A DNA stretch of 64,000 bases, taken from Vibrio rarus. GTDB lineage: Bacteria > Pseudomonadota > Gammaproteobacteria > Enterobacterales > Vibrionaceae. A program made the translations under genes and the position numbers. The notes beneath the pieces were generated by a model, which made no database searches, was not told the origin of the DNA, and saw only the letters and a list, made by a program, of their open reading frames with translations. Of this stretch, positions 44,354 through 52,435 are shown in pieces. The DNA is taken from NCBI RefSeq assembly GCF_024347075.1, contig NZ_AP024900.1, forward strand, positions 1 to 64,000, in the 5' to 3' direction. Each line of letters begins with the position of its first letter. The first letter of the stretch is position 1.

Positions 44354-44446
44354 GGTTATGCCCTATATTGGTGTTTGATGCTTAGTCATAGTACGTGATA
44401 AGTGCATAAGGAAAGAGGGTAAATCGTGCTTTCCTCTTTTCCTCAT

Positions 44447-45424
44447 TTATTGGGCAAAAAAGCCGAATATGGCATCTAACGCCTGATTTCTTGCGGGATC
44501 TTTCTCTACTAACACTTCATGCCTAGCATCAGCAATGGGTAGCAAAATAGCATCTTGGCGTGTGTGGCTAAGCTGAGCAATAAAGTGATTTTGTGCATTA
44601 TTGTCCACAATAGTATCTTGGGTAGCCTGTAGCAAAAGCAGTGGAATATTGATCTGAGTTGCCTCTTTAACACATTGCTCGCAACCGAGTATGGCCTGCC
44701 AAACCCATTGTGTGCTTGGGCCGCCCATTTGAATGTCTTTATTGTCATCAAAGAGGTTTGCCGACCATTCAAATCTCAGTTCACTATGGCTGAGATTGTT
44801 GTCTATAAAGGGGGTTCTCTGGTAAGAGGATTGCCCTATTGCGTAATGAGGATGTTTTTTCCAACGCATTAATGTTTTGCATAGAGGTTTGGCGATGGCG
44901 CGTAATGGTGAGGGCATATTAATGCCAAACATTGGGGCGCTAAGGGCGATGGCATGAAACGGGTGTGTGGGATGACTTTGGATATAACGAGTTGAAATAG
45001 CCCCTCCCATAGAGTGAGCAAGTATGAAGCGGCGACTGTAGCGATTAAAATTAAAATGCTCAACTAGGCTGTGGAGATCATCTACATAGTCTTGAAAATC
45101 CTCTACATGCCCCATGTGCGGGTCATCTAACAGTCGCTCTGATCGGCCCTGACCGCGATGATCATAAGAGTAAATATCAAACCCCTGACGGAACAAATCA
45201 AAAAAGAGTTCCTGATAACGTTCGGCACTTTCTGTACGCCCATTGACCATTAAAATCGCTTTGTTATGAGCGGGAGAGGTGAGGCTAATCCAAGAGAGCT
45301 TTTTATTATCTTTGCCATGAATAAACCCTTGTTGCCGATTGCTCCAAAAGCTGGCAATAGGGTATTTCATTTGATGTTGGTAGTCGTGCTCCTGAGTACA
45401 GACATCCATCGCGTTATTTGGCAT
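44447..45424 (-). CDS. pldB: lysophospholipase L2
   Basis: PldB hydrolyses lysophospholipids at the inner membrane. The 325-residue alpha/beta hydrolase shows NGRTESAERYQEL, YDHRGQGRS, the nucleophile motif AHSMGGAIS and a C-terminal HEVLVEKD with the catalytic His. The pldB-yigL order and nearby rhtB match E. coli. It is divergent from rhtB, with only 68 bp between the starts. Confidence 0.93.
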   Translation of the reverse strand: MPNNAMDVCTQEHDYQHQMKYPIASFWSNRQQGFIHGKDNKKLSWISLTSPAHNKAILMVNGRTESAERYQELFFDLFRQGFDIYSYDHRGQGRSERLLDDPHMGHVEDFQDYVDDLHSLVEHFNFNRYSRRFILAHSMGGAISTRYIQSHPTHPFHAIALSAPMFGINMPSPLRAIAKPLCKTLMRWKKHPHYAIGQSSYQRTPFIDNNLSHSELRFEWSANLFDDNKDIQMGGPSTQWVWQAILGCEQCVKEATQINIPLLLLQATQDTIVDNNAQNHFIAQLSHTRQDAILLPIADARHEVLVEKDPARNQALDAIFGFFAQ

Positions 45425-45492
45425 TGCATTCGTTCCCTGTTCACGTTACAACAGCATAACATTCTACAATGATAGTGAAAATAGGAACCAAT

Positions 45493-46110
45493 ATGGAGTT
45501 GAAAATTTGGTTAGCCTACCTTGTAACGGCGATCATTTTTAGCTTGGCGCCGGGCTCGGGTACCGTGAATTCTATTGCCAATGGTATTAATTTTGGTATG
45601 CGAAAATCATTATCGGCCATCCTTGGATTACAGTTGGGTTTAGCCTTTCATATTGTCTTGGTGGGTGCCGGTATTGGTGCTTTGGTGGCTCAGTCTGCTG
45701 TTGCTTTTAGTGTCATTAAGTGGGTAGGGGTTGTGTACCTTGTCTACCTTGGTGTGCAAAAGTGGCGAGATTGCAAAGGCTTCAAATTGGCCAGTTGTCA
45801 GCAGCAAGTATCCAGTGGGTTTTTATTAAAACAGGCGGTATTTATTAACCTAACTAACCCTAAATCCATCGTATTTTTGGTGGCACTATTTCCTCAGTTT
45901 ATTAATCCGCAATTACCTCAACTCCCTCAGTTAGCCATTTTAGGGGTGACGACTATTGTGATTGATGCCTTGGTGATGCTCGGTTATACCGGTTTGGCGG
46001 CGCAAATGGGACGCTTTATTCGTTCTGACAAAGTGATTGGTAAGCTAAATAAGATATTTGGTTCTATGTTTGTGGGTTGTGGTGTGTTGCTAGCAGCAGC
46101 CAAAGGGTAA
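45493..46110 (+). CDS. rhtB: LysE/RhtB-family amino-acid exporter
   Basis: A 205-residue membrane protein with six hydrophobic segments and the LysE-family start SLAPGSGTVNSIANGINFGMRKS and middle QAVFINLTNPKSIVFLVALFPQF. RhtB exports homoserine and homoserine lactone; the substrate here is inferred from family and synteny. The ATG at 45493 has AGGA eight bases upstream; eight in-frame codons before it are ignored. A strong terminator follows. Confidence 0.88.
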   Translation: MELKIWLAYLVTAIIFSLAPGSGTVNSIANGINFGMRKSLSAILGLQLGLAFHIVLVGAGIGALVAQSAVAFSVIKWVGVVYLVYLGVQKWRDCKGFKLASCQQQVSSGFLLKQAVFINLTNPKSIVFLVALFPQFINPQLPQLPQLAILGVTTIVIDALVMLGYTGLAAQMGRFIRSDKVIGKLNKIFGSMFVGCGVLLAAAKG

Positions 46111-46154
46111 CCACACTTTTTCAGTAAATACTTTTTGTTACATTAAGATTTGAT

Positions 46155-46191
46155 GACACCAACACATTTTACTTGTTGGTGTCTTTTTTTT
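46155..46191 (+). terminator. terminator of rhtB
   Basis: GACACCAACA-cattttact-TGTTGGTGTC followed by eight T: a perfect 10-bp stem just before the arsR operator. Confidence 0.93.
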
Positions 46192-46198
46192 GTCTAAT

Positions 46199-46218
46199 AT
46201 ATGTGGATATCCACATAT
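46199..46218. promoter_or_regulatory. 20-bp palindromic operator of the arsenate operon
   Basis: ATATGTGGATATCCACATAT is a perfect 20-bp palindrome located just upstream of arsR, the expected position for ArsR autoregulation. TAATAT (46195-46200) could be an overlapping -10 with TTGTTG (46173-46178) as a weak -35. Confidence 0.75.
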
Positions 46219-46230
46219 GGTTATTTGGTC

Positions 46231-46572
46231 ATGCTTATGTTGCCCCATCAATTTTTTAAATTACTTGCTGATGAAACGCGATTACGTAGCTTGCTACTTA
46301 TTGCTAGAGAAGGAGACGTCTGTGTGTGTGAGTTAACGCATGCTTTACAAGAAAGTCAGTCTAAAGTCTCTCGTCATTTAGCTCAAATGCGGCACAGTGG
46401 AATTTTAGTCGATGAGCGACGTGGTCAATGGGTGTATTACCATATAGCCAAAGATCTCCCCGGCTGGGCAAGTAATATTATCGCAGGGTTAAAAGACTCT
46501 AATTGCTTAAAGCAGCAGTACATAAAAGACGCAGAAAGACTAAAACACTTAGACAATAAATCCTGTATATAG
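46231..46572 (+). CDS. arsR: ArsR/SmtB-family arsenic-responsive repressor
   Basis: The 113-residue winged-helix repressor contains the metalloid site CVCELT in helix 3 (compare ELCVCDL in E. coli ArsR) and the recognition helix ESQSKVSRHLAQMRHSGIL. The frame opens at 46201, but that ATG lies inside the palindromic operator, so I take the ATG at 46231 (MLMLPHQFFKLLADETRLR). It heads the arsR-gapdh-phosphatase-arsJ operon and should be released by arsenite. Confidence 0.9.
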   Translation: MLMLPHQFFKLLADETRLRSLLLIAREGDVCVCELTHALQESQSKVSRHLAQMRHSGILVDERRGQWVYYHIAKDLPGWASNIIAGLKDSNCLKQQYIKDAERLKHLDNKSCI

Positions 46573-46617
46573 CGGGCAATTTGAAATGCTTACCTACCAA
46601 AAAGTAAAGGATAGAGA

Positions 46618-47625
46618 ATGACTATTAAAATCGGGATTAACGGCTTTGGTCGTATTGGACGTTTGGCTTTAAGGGCGTCATTTGACTGGCCTGAAGTTGA
46701 ATTTGTACAAATTAATGACGTGGCAGGTGACGCAAAAACACTGGCTCATTTGTTGGAGTTCGATTCCGTTCAAGGACGTTGGCATCATCCTGTGACCTTA
46801 GATGGTCAGAACATCATCATCAATGGGCAAGCTGTGAGAACCACTCAACAGCGCGATATTGAGGCGGTGGATTGGTCTGAGTGTGACGTGGTTCTTGAGG
46901 CAACGGGAGTGCACCGTAAAACCTCTTTGCTTAATAAATATTTAGATCAAGGGGTGAAACGGGTGGTGGTTTCTGCTCCTGTTAAAGAGCAAGGTGTCGC
47001 TAATATTGTCGTGGGGGTGAATGATGCAATCTTCGAACCTAACAAGCATAAAATAGTCACAGCGGCATCATGCACAACAAATTGTTTAGCGCCGGTGGTT
47101 AAAGTTATTCATGAGAAGTTGGGTATTGAGCAAGCGGCCTTTACTACGATTCATGATTTGACCAATACACAAACCATCCTTGATGCACCGCATAAAGATT
47201 TACGCCGTGCGCGTGCATGTGGCATGAGCCTTATTCCAACGACTACGGGATCGGCAACCGCTATTGTAGAGATTTTTCCTGAATTGGAAGGTCGAATTAA
47301 TGGGCATGCGGTGCGCGTGCCTCTCGCGAATGCATCATTAACGGACATCATTTTTGATGTTAAGCGTGATACCACGGCCGAAGAAGTGAATGAACTACTT
47401 AAACACGCATCAGAGAATGAATTGAAAGGTATTCTTGGCTTTGAACCGCGCCCATTAGTCTCCATTGACTATAAAGGTGATCAACGTTCAACCATAGTGG
47501 ATGGTCTCTCTACTATGGTGGTGGGGACGCGTATGCTGAAAATTTACGCTTGGTATGATAATGAAATGGGCTATGCGACTCGTACTGCCGAACTCGTGCG
47601 CACGGTTGGTTTAGCGGATAAGTAA
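46618..47625 (+). CDS. ArsJ-associated glyceraldehyde-3-phosphate dehydrogenase
   Basis: A 335-residue GAPDH with the NAD motif [10 protein letters not shown] (6-15) and catalytic C152 in [11 protein letters not shown]. In ars operons this enzyme uses arsenate in place of phosphate, giving unstable 1-arseno-3-phosphoglycerate. It differs from housekeeping GAPDH (for example [25 protein letters not shown]). It is placed between arsR and a phosphatase gene; the V. cholerae equivalent is, from memory, part of the var (vibrio arsenate resistance) operon. Confidence 0.93.
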   Translation: MTIKIGINGFGRIGRLALRASFDWPEVEFVQINDVAGDAKTLAHLLEFDSVQGRWHHPVTLDGQNIIINGQAVRTTQQRDIEAVDWSECDVVLEATGVHRKTSLLNKYLDQGVKRVVVSAPVKEQGVANIVVGVNDAIFEPNKHKIVTAASCTTNCLAPVVKVIHEKLGIEQAAFTTIHDLTNTQTILDAPHKDLRRARACGMSLIPTTTGSATAIVEIFPELEGRINGHAVRVPLANASLTDIIFDVKRDTTAEEVNELLKHASENELKGILGFEPRPLVSIDYKGDQRSTIVDGLSTMVVGTRMLKIYAWYDNEMGYATRTAELVRTVGLADK

Positions 47626-47660
47626 ATATTAATTATGGTGTTGTGTAGAGGAAAAATAAA

Positions 47661-48158
47661 ATGACTCATCCTACTTGGGAACTTGCTATCGATCACGGAG
47701 CAGCATTAATACTGACTCCATGCCCTGGAACCAAAACATTAGGTCTTGATGAGTCTCTTGCTCAGTTAAAAGAACAGGGTGTAGAGGCGATTGTTACGGC
47801 TATCAATACACAAGAGATGGCCGATAAAAATGTGCAGGCTTTAGGCGATAAAGCCTTAGAGTTAGACATGCAATGGTTTCATCTTCCTATTGAAGACGAC
47901 AGTGTACCGGATGTTGAATTTGCCAAACGTTGGGCGCAGGTGAGCCCTGAGATCCATAATATTATTAAGCACAGTGGTAAGATTGCGCTACATTGCATGG
48001 GGGGTTCGGGGCGAACAGGCTTGCTTGCCGCCCACATATTGTTGGAGCTTAATTGGTCTTTACCCAAAGTGATCACCAGTGTAAAAGAACTGCGCCCAGG
48101 TGCATTCACTAAGCCAGTACAAGTTAACTATGTTGAAGCACTCACACACAGTTATTAA
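47661..48158 (+). CDS. dual-specificity-type CX5R phosphatase in ars operon
   Basis: A 165-residue protein of the tyrosine/dual-specificity phosphatase superfamily (CDKN3-like) with the P-loop HCMGGSGRTG (C112, R118) and a possible general acid in PIEDDSVPD (79-84). Its job in arsenate resistance is not settled; it may hydrolyse an arsenylated or phosphorylated intermediate or act on arsenate itself. It is not the thioredoxin- or LMW-phosphatase-type ArsC. It lies between the GAPDH and arsJ genes in one operon. Confidence 0.82.
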   Translation: MTHPTWELAIDHGAALILTPCPGTKTLGLDESLAQLKEQGVEAIVTAINTQEMADKNVQALGDKALELDMQWFHLPIEDDSVPDVEFAKRWAQVSPEIHNIIKHSGKIALHCMGGSGRTGLLAAHILLELNWSLPKVITSVKELRPGAFTKPVQVNYVEALTHSY

Positions 48159-48191
48159 TACGGCTGATAGTTTGATGGGTGAGGTAACGAG

Positions 48192-49421
48192 ATGCTATCA
48201 ACGTTAGATAAAAGTGTTCGCCAATATATGTTGGTGACATTCAACTATTGGAACTTCACTTTAACCGATGGTGCTTTGCGTATGCTGGTGGTGCTGTATT
48301 TCTATGATTTAGGGTACGGCAGTTTGGCCATCGCGTCGCTATTCTTGTTTTATGAGTTTTTTGGGGTAGTGACTAATCTTGTTGGCGGATGGCTTGGGGC
48401 AAGGCTTGGTTTAAATCGCACTATGAATGTGGGGTTGGCCATGCAAATAGCGGCGTTACTGATGCTGGCTATGCCCGCTGCGTGGTTAACGATTCCTTGG
48501 GTGATGGCGGCACAAGCTTTTTCTGGTATTGCGAAAGATCTTAATAAAATGAGCGCCAAAAGCGCCATAAAAACCTTAGTTCCTGATGAGAAGCAAGGTG
48601 CCTTATATAAGTGGGTGGCCATTTTAACCGGCTCGAAAAATGCACTAAAAGGCGCGGGTTTTTTTATGGGTGGCCTTTTACTTTCGGGGTTAGGTTTTCA
48701 AGGAGCCGTGCTCGCTATGGCGACGGTGCTGTGTTTTGTGTTGCTATGTAGTTTGTTTTATTTAGAAAACGATATGGGCAAGGCGAAGAATAAACCGAAG
48801 TTTACTCAACTATTTTCTAAGTCTGAAAGTATTAACGTTTTATCGGCGGCAAGGTTATTTTTGTTTGGCGCAAGAGACGTATGGTTTGTGGTTGCCCTAC
48901 CGATTTATTTAGGCAGTGTATTTGGCTGGAACCACTCAATGGTGGGCGGTTTTCTAGCGATTTGGGTCATTGCTTATGGGGTCGTTCAAGGTGTTGCGCC
49001 GAACATTACCGGCAAGGCTCAAGGGAAAGTGCCAGATGGTAAAGTCGCGTTACTATGGGTGGTCTTGCTATCCATTGTGACCGGTGCCATTGCATATGGT
49101 GTACAAATTGGCTGGCACCCTGAGTGGGTAATCGTGGGTGGCCTGTTAATCTTTGGCGCTATATTTGCGGTCAACTCCTCCTTACATTCTTACTTAATCG
49201 TCAGTTATGCAAAGGGTGATGGGGTGTCGATGGATGTTGGTTTTTATTATATGGCCAATGCGTTAGGACGCTTAATTGGAACGGTTCTCTCGGGGTGGGT
49301 TTTCCAAATAGCGGGGTTAGCGGCCTGTCTTTGGGTGTCGTTTGCCTTTCTTGTTTTAGCGAGCCTTATATCGCTAAAACTCCCTCAATGGCGACCACAA
49401 GAAACAAAAAAAGCTGGCTAG
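48192..49421 (+). CDS. arsJ: organoarsenical/arsenate efflux permease ArsJ
   Basis: A 409-residue major-facilitator protein with about 11-12 membrane helices. Its opening VTFNYWNFTLTDGALRMLVVLYFYDLGY and KDLNKMSAKSAIKTLVP are typical of ArsJ. With the linked GAPDH it confers arsenate resistance by extruding 1-arseno-3-phosphoglycerate, or free arsenate after its breakdown. No arsB, acr3 or arsC gene is nearby, so this operon is an arsenate-reduction-independent route. It ends in a strong terminator. Confidence 0.92.
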   Translation: MLSTLDKSVRQYMLVTFNYWNFTLTDGALRMLVVLYFYDLGYGSLAIASLFLFYEFFGVVTNLVGGWLGARLGLNRTMNVGLAMQIAALLMLAMPAAWLTIPWVMAAQAFSGIAKDLNKMSAKSAIKTLVPDEKQGALYKWVAILTGSKNALKGAGFFMGGLLLSGLGFQGAVLAMATVLCFVLLCSLFYLENDMGKAKNKPKFTQLFSKSESINVLSAARLFLFGARDVWFVVALPIYLGSVFGWNHSMVGGFLAIWVIAYGVVQGVAPNITGKAQGKVPDGKVALLWVVLLSIVTGAIAYGVQIGWHPEWVIVGGLLIFGAIFAVNSSLHSYLIVSYAKGDGVSMDVGFYYMANALGRLIGTVLSGWVFQIAGLAACLWVSFAFLVLASLISLKLPQWRPQETKKAG

Positions 49422-49442
49422 GTTTCCTTAGCCAGCTTTTTT
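49408..49442 (+). terminator. terminator of arsJ operon
   Basis: AAGCTGGCTA-ggtttcct-TAGCCAGCTT with flanking A and T runs; the arsJ stop codon lies at the end of the 5' arm. Confidence 0.92.
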
Positions 49443-49484
49443 ATTGCTATGATGTTTGTGGCATAACAAAGGGAAGTGTGGCGA

Positions 49485-50498
49485 ATGAGACAAAGGGTAT
49501 TATTTTTTGATCTTGCCAGATGTGTCGCTGCCATCGCAGTGATCGCAATTCATGTATTAGCGCCATATCGGAATCAATATGGTGAGATCCCATTTGAGCA
49601 ATGGTTTACTGCAATAAGTGTTAATAGTGTGAGTCGCTGGGCTGTACCTGTATTTATTTTAATTTCAGGGGCTTTAATGCTCAGTGATAAAAGGCCGTTT
49701 GATTTTCAGTACTATGTGAAACGTCGCCTAGGAAAGGTATTGATTCCTTTTATCGTATGGTCGTTCTTTTACGCTTATCTGTCTGGGTGGAGTGTTGCTG
49801 GGTTTGATGGGAGTCATGCCATGCAGGTGCTTATCGCCGGTTTGGATCATGCCACCTATTATCATTTGGGTTTTTTCTATTATTTCATTCCGTTGTATTT
49901 CGTTATCCCATTTTTACAAATAATGGTGCGTCGTTTTGATGACAAGGCGCTATATGCTTTGACCGCCTTGTGGCTATTGAGTAGCACGCTGTTCTTATTG
50001 CGTATTGATGGGATGTGGAGTCACTCATTGTGGTTATATGCAGGCTTGCTCCCCCTTGGCTATATCTTGTATCAAAAGGTGCCATTAACTAAAGCGAATG
50101 TGACGATGTTTACCTTGCTGGGGGTGGTGGCTTTTATCGTGACCATCTATCAGGTCACTCACCTTACGATACAAGCTGAGGAGTACACGTTTGGTCGTTG
50201 GCTCTCTTATAAGACTTTAAATACGGTATTAGCGGCCAGTATGATATTTATGCTCTGTCGCTATTTTGGAGAGGGGCTCCCTGCTACAGCCAATAAAGTC
50301 GTCGGCTTTATTAGTGCTCATAGCTTAGGCATTTACATACTACATCCTATTTTTCTTTGGCCAATGCTGCAGTATGACTGGTATGACGGGCATCCAGCAT
50401 GGGTGATACCTATGTGGATTGTTATCAGTGGAGGAGGAGCCTTGTTGATCAGTTGGCTAATTTCCCGTACCCGCAAGCTCGCTTGGCTACTGCCATAG
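49485..50498 (+). CDS. acyltransferase 3 family membrane protein
   Basis: A 337-residue polytopic protein of the acyltransferase-3 (OafA/WecH) family with about ten membrane helices. The N-terminal block FFDLARCVAAIAVIAIHV carries the conserved His, and RWAVPVFILISGALM and HSLGIYILHP are also typical. The family O-acetylates or O-acylates surface sugars or other acceptors; the substrate is unknown. I use the ATG at 49485, 10 bases after AGGGA; a GTG three codons upstream is too close to it. It starts 64 bp after arsJ, beyond the terminator. Confidence 0.82.
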   Translation: MRQRVLFFDLARCVAAIAVIAIHVLAPYRNQYGEIPFEQWFTAISVNSVSRWAVPVFILISGALMLSDKRPFDFQYYVKRRLGKVLIPFIVWSFFYAYLSGWSVAGFDGSHAMQVLIAGLDHATYYHLGFFYYFIPLYFVIPFLQIMVRRFDDKALYALTALWLLSSTLFLLRIDGMWSHSLWLYAGLLPLGYILYQKVPLTKANVTMFTLLGVVAFIVTIYQVTHLTIQAEEYTFGRWLSYKTLNTVLAASMIFMLCRYFGEGLPATANKVVGFISAHSLGIYILHPIFLWPMLQYDWYDGHPAWVIPMWIVISGGGALLISWLISRTRKLAWLLP

Positions 50499-50506
50499 GT
50501 TGAGTG

Positions 50507-50836
50507 TTAGCGTTTTAGGGTAAATCCTAAAAAGGTTTCCCCTTGGTGAGTGAGTTCACCACGGTAGCCAGGTAAGAGTGCGTGATAGTAATGAATGCCT
50601 ACCTTAAAATCGCGTTTTGAGCGTAAAGGGCCTTTTTGTACGCTTATCCAGTATTCCTGACCTTGCGTTGCTGATTCACTATCAGAGATCTGAGTGATTT
50701 TCTTATCAATTATCGTCACCGTCGCCGTTTGTTCTGTGGGCGCTGTATTAGGGCCACGTCTGCGTTTGATTAAGTAAATTAACGCTGTAATGGTAAAGCT
50801 TGTGATAAGCAGCGCAGTAAATAGTGATGTTGGCAT
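50507..50836 (-). CDS. DUF2500 family protein (YhhM-like)
   Basis: A 109-residue protein with one N-terminal membrane segment (LFTALLITSFTITALIYLI), a basic stretch KRRRG, and a C-terminal domain with EYWISVQKGPLRSKRDFKVGIHYYHALLPGYRGELTHQGETFLGF that resembles DUF2500. Function unknown. The ATG at 50836 has GAGGTG eight bases upstream. It is convergent with the acyltransferase gene, with 8 bp between stops. Confidence 0.75.
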   Translation of the reverse strand: MPTSLFTALLITSFTITALIYLIKRRRGPNTAPTEQTATVTIIDKKITQISDSESATQGQEYWISVQKGPLRSKRDFKVGIHYYHALLPGYRGELTHQGETFLGFTLKR

Positions 50837-51157
50837 AATACACCTCATTTTTTGCCAAGCAGTGTAGCTTGTTGCTGTTTTGGGAGAGCGCGCCAGATAA
50901 GGGAACGTGATCCATATTTTAATAGGCAGTAAAAAATGACGCTTGAGTCACAGAACCCGATTGAACTGCACCAATTTGCAATGGTCTTATCTATAACAAG
51001 ATACTAGTTTTCAAATACTTGCTAAGCTTGATAATACTTTATGGTTAATCTGCCCAACTATTTTTGTGGCGGAATAGAAAGACCAAGCACTTATTCGGCT
51101 TGGCTTAAATGCAGTTATAGAGCTCATTCTGTTATTTGGTTTGAGTAGGGGAGAGGG
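50837..51157. other. gene-free divergent region
   Basis: About 320 bp with no gene. A small hairpin CCAAGC-acttattcg-GCTTGG (51083-51103) lies within the probable leader of the next gene. A possible promoter (TTGCTA ... TATGGT) near 51027-51052 has a short spacer and is not convincing. Confidence 0.35.
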
Positions 51158-51523
51158 ATGTCAGATATTGATCAAGTGGTCACACGAACAAGACGTATTG
51201 AGGGGCTATTACGTACCCGCTTTCATGCTCGTGGCCGAGGGCTTCATCAGTTAATCACCGATAGTGAAGAGCGCTTGCCTCGTGAGGTGATTGCGAAACT
51301 GCGTTATGTGGCTACTGTGCGCAATAAGATGCTGCAGGAAGATAACTTTGAGTTAGAAGATAGAAAGCAGTTTGTGCAGATATGCACTTTGTGTGAGAAA
51401 GAGCTAACACCGAGAAGTGGGCGTTTTATTTGGGGAGTGGCGATTGCTCTCATGACTTTACTGACGGTCGCCGCAGCCTTCTTTTATTATGTTAATTGGG
51501 CAGAATTTAGTGTCCATCTTTAG
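51158..51523 (+). CDS. DUF4145-like protein with C-terminal membrane anchor
   Basis: A 121-residue protein of unknown function. Its N-terminal part (RRIEGLLRTRFHARGRGLHQLITDSEERLPREVIAKLRYVATVRNKMLQ) resembles the DUF4145 fold, whose RNxxxH-type motif is here RNKMLQ, and it ends in a single membrane segment (FIWGVAIALMTLLTVAAAFFYYV). The ATG follows GGGAGAGGG. It stands alone. DUF4145 domains are often fused to nucleases, but no catalytic domain is present. Confidence 0.65.
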   Translation: MSDIDQVVTRTRRIEGLLRTRFHARGRGLHQLITDSEERLPREVIAKLRYVATVRNKMLQEDNFELEDRKQFVQICTLCEKELTPRSGRFIWGVAIALMTLLTVAAAFFYYVNWAEFSVHL

Positions 51524-51599
51524 GTTGGATCTTTTGATTTGGGATAATGCCTTTCGCTTGTATGCTTGCTAGAGTTAGCCCAAATAATTAGGAGTTTCT

Positions 51600-51833
51600 A
51601 TGTCTGTACATGCACACAAAATATTAAATCAACTGCGCGAGCAACCAATGACAAAAGCAGAGCTGAATGCTTGGGTGGCGACAGAGTTTGGTGAGAACAC
51701 AGAGTTTCGAACTTGCAGTAAAGAAGGTTTTGATTTCGATGCTATCCTCACTTTTTTCTTATCAAGAGAAAAAATTGTGCTTGATGGCGATAAATTCAAA
51801 GTGAATGAATCTAACATTTGCTCTCATAACTAA
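51600..51833 (+). CDS. yecH: YecH-family metal-binding protein
   Basis: A 77-residue protein of the YecH (DUF2492) family, with conserved His and Cys positions likely to bind a metal: HAHKIL near the start, FRTCSKEGFDFDAIL in the middle and ICSH at the end. Function unknown. The ribosome site AGGAG precedes the ATG. A strong terminator follows. Confidence 0.85.
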   Translation: MSVHAHKILNQLREQPMTKAELNAWVATEFGENTEFRTCSKEGFDFDAILTFFLSREKIVLDGDKFKVNESNICSHN

Positions 51834-51855
51834 TATTTTTCTTCTTTCTGTAATG

Positions 51856-51884
51856 AAAAGTCCCAATGATTGGGACTTTTTTTT
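51856..51884 (+). terminator. terminator of yecH
   Basis: AAAAGTCCCAA-tga-TTGGGACTTTT followed by further T: a perfect 11-bp stem. Confidence 0.93.
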
Positions 51885-52435
51885 GTGCCGTACATTGGTC
51901 ATTTCTCTCATTTTCTCTGATTTTTAATCCCTGCGTATTCATCTTCTATTTTGGTTTTGGTGTTGTTTATCGTCTGCTTTTCAATGAAATAAATGCCGTA
52001 ATAGACTGATTTTAATTCATTTATCGGTATTTTGTTTTGTCTGTGAAGTTTGACTTGTTTTGCATAAATATTGCCAAGGAAGTGCATATAAGTGATGTGT
52101 TTTTATTGCTTCATTATGTGTCGGGCTAGCTGTAACAAAGGCTTACAGATATGGGGATATTATCCGCTGTTAATTTTATGGATAATTATGCAAAATATTG
52201 GTTTTAGATGTTACTAATCATCTCTTGCTTGACGATAAAGCCAATTTTTATTCTTTAAATGTTGCTTTTGTGTGTCTTTTTTGCCAAATTATGCGTCTAA
52301 CGCAATATTTATAATTGTGTTCTGAACGAAGACGCCACAGAAAGGCGCAAACTGAATATGCAATCAGTACGTTCATTTCGAATGGATTCAACTTACAGAC
52401 AAGGCAGAAAACTGTCCAGCAGTAGAGGTCTGGTA
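51885..52435 (+). other. long AT-rich leader region before the ABC operon
   Basis: About 550 bp with no gene. It should contain the promoter of the transporter operon. TTGCCA (52281-52286) with CAATAT (52303-52308) at 16 bp spacing is a candidate, and TATAAT occurs at 52310-52315 without a good -35. The open frame of the first gene extends to 52358 but that part has no homology. Confidence 0.4.
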
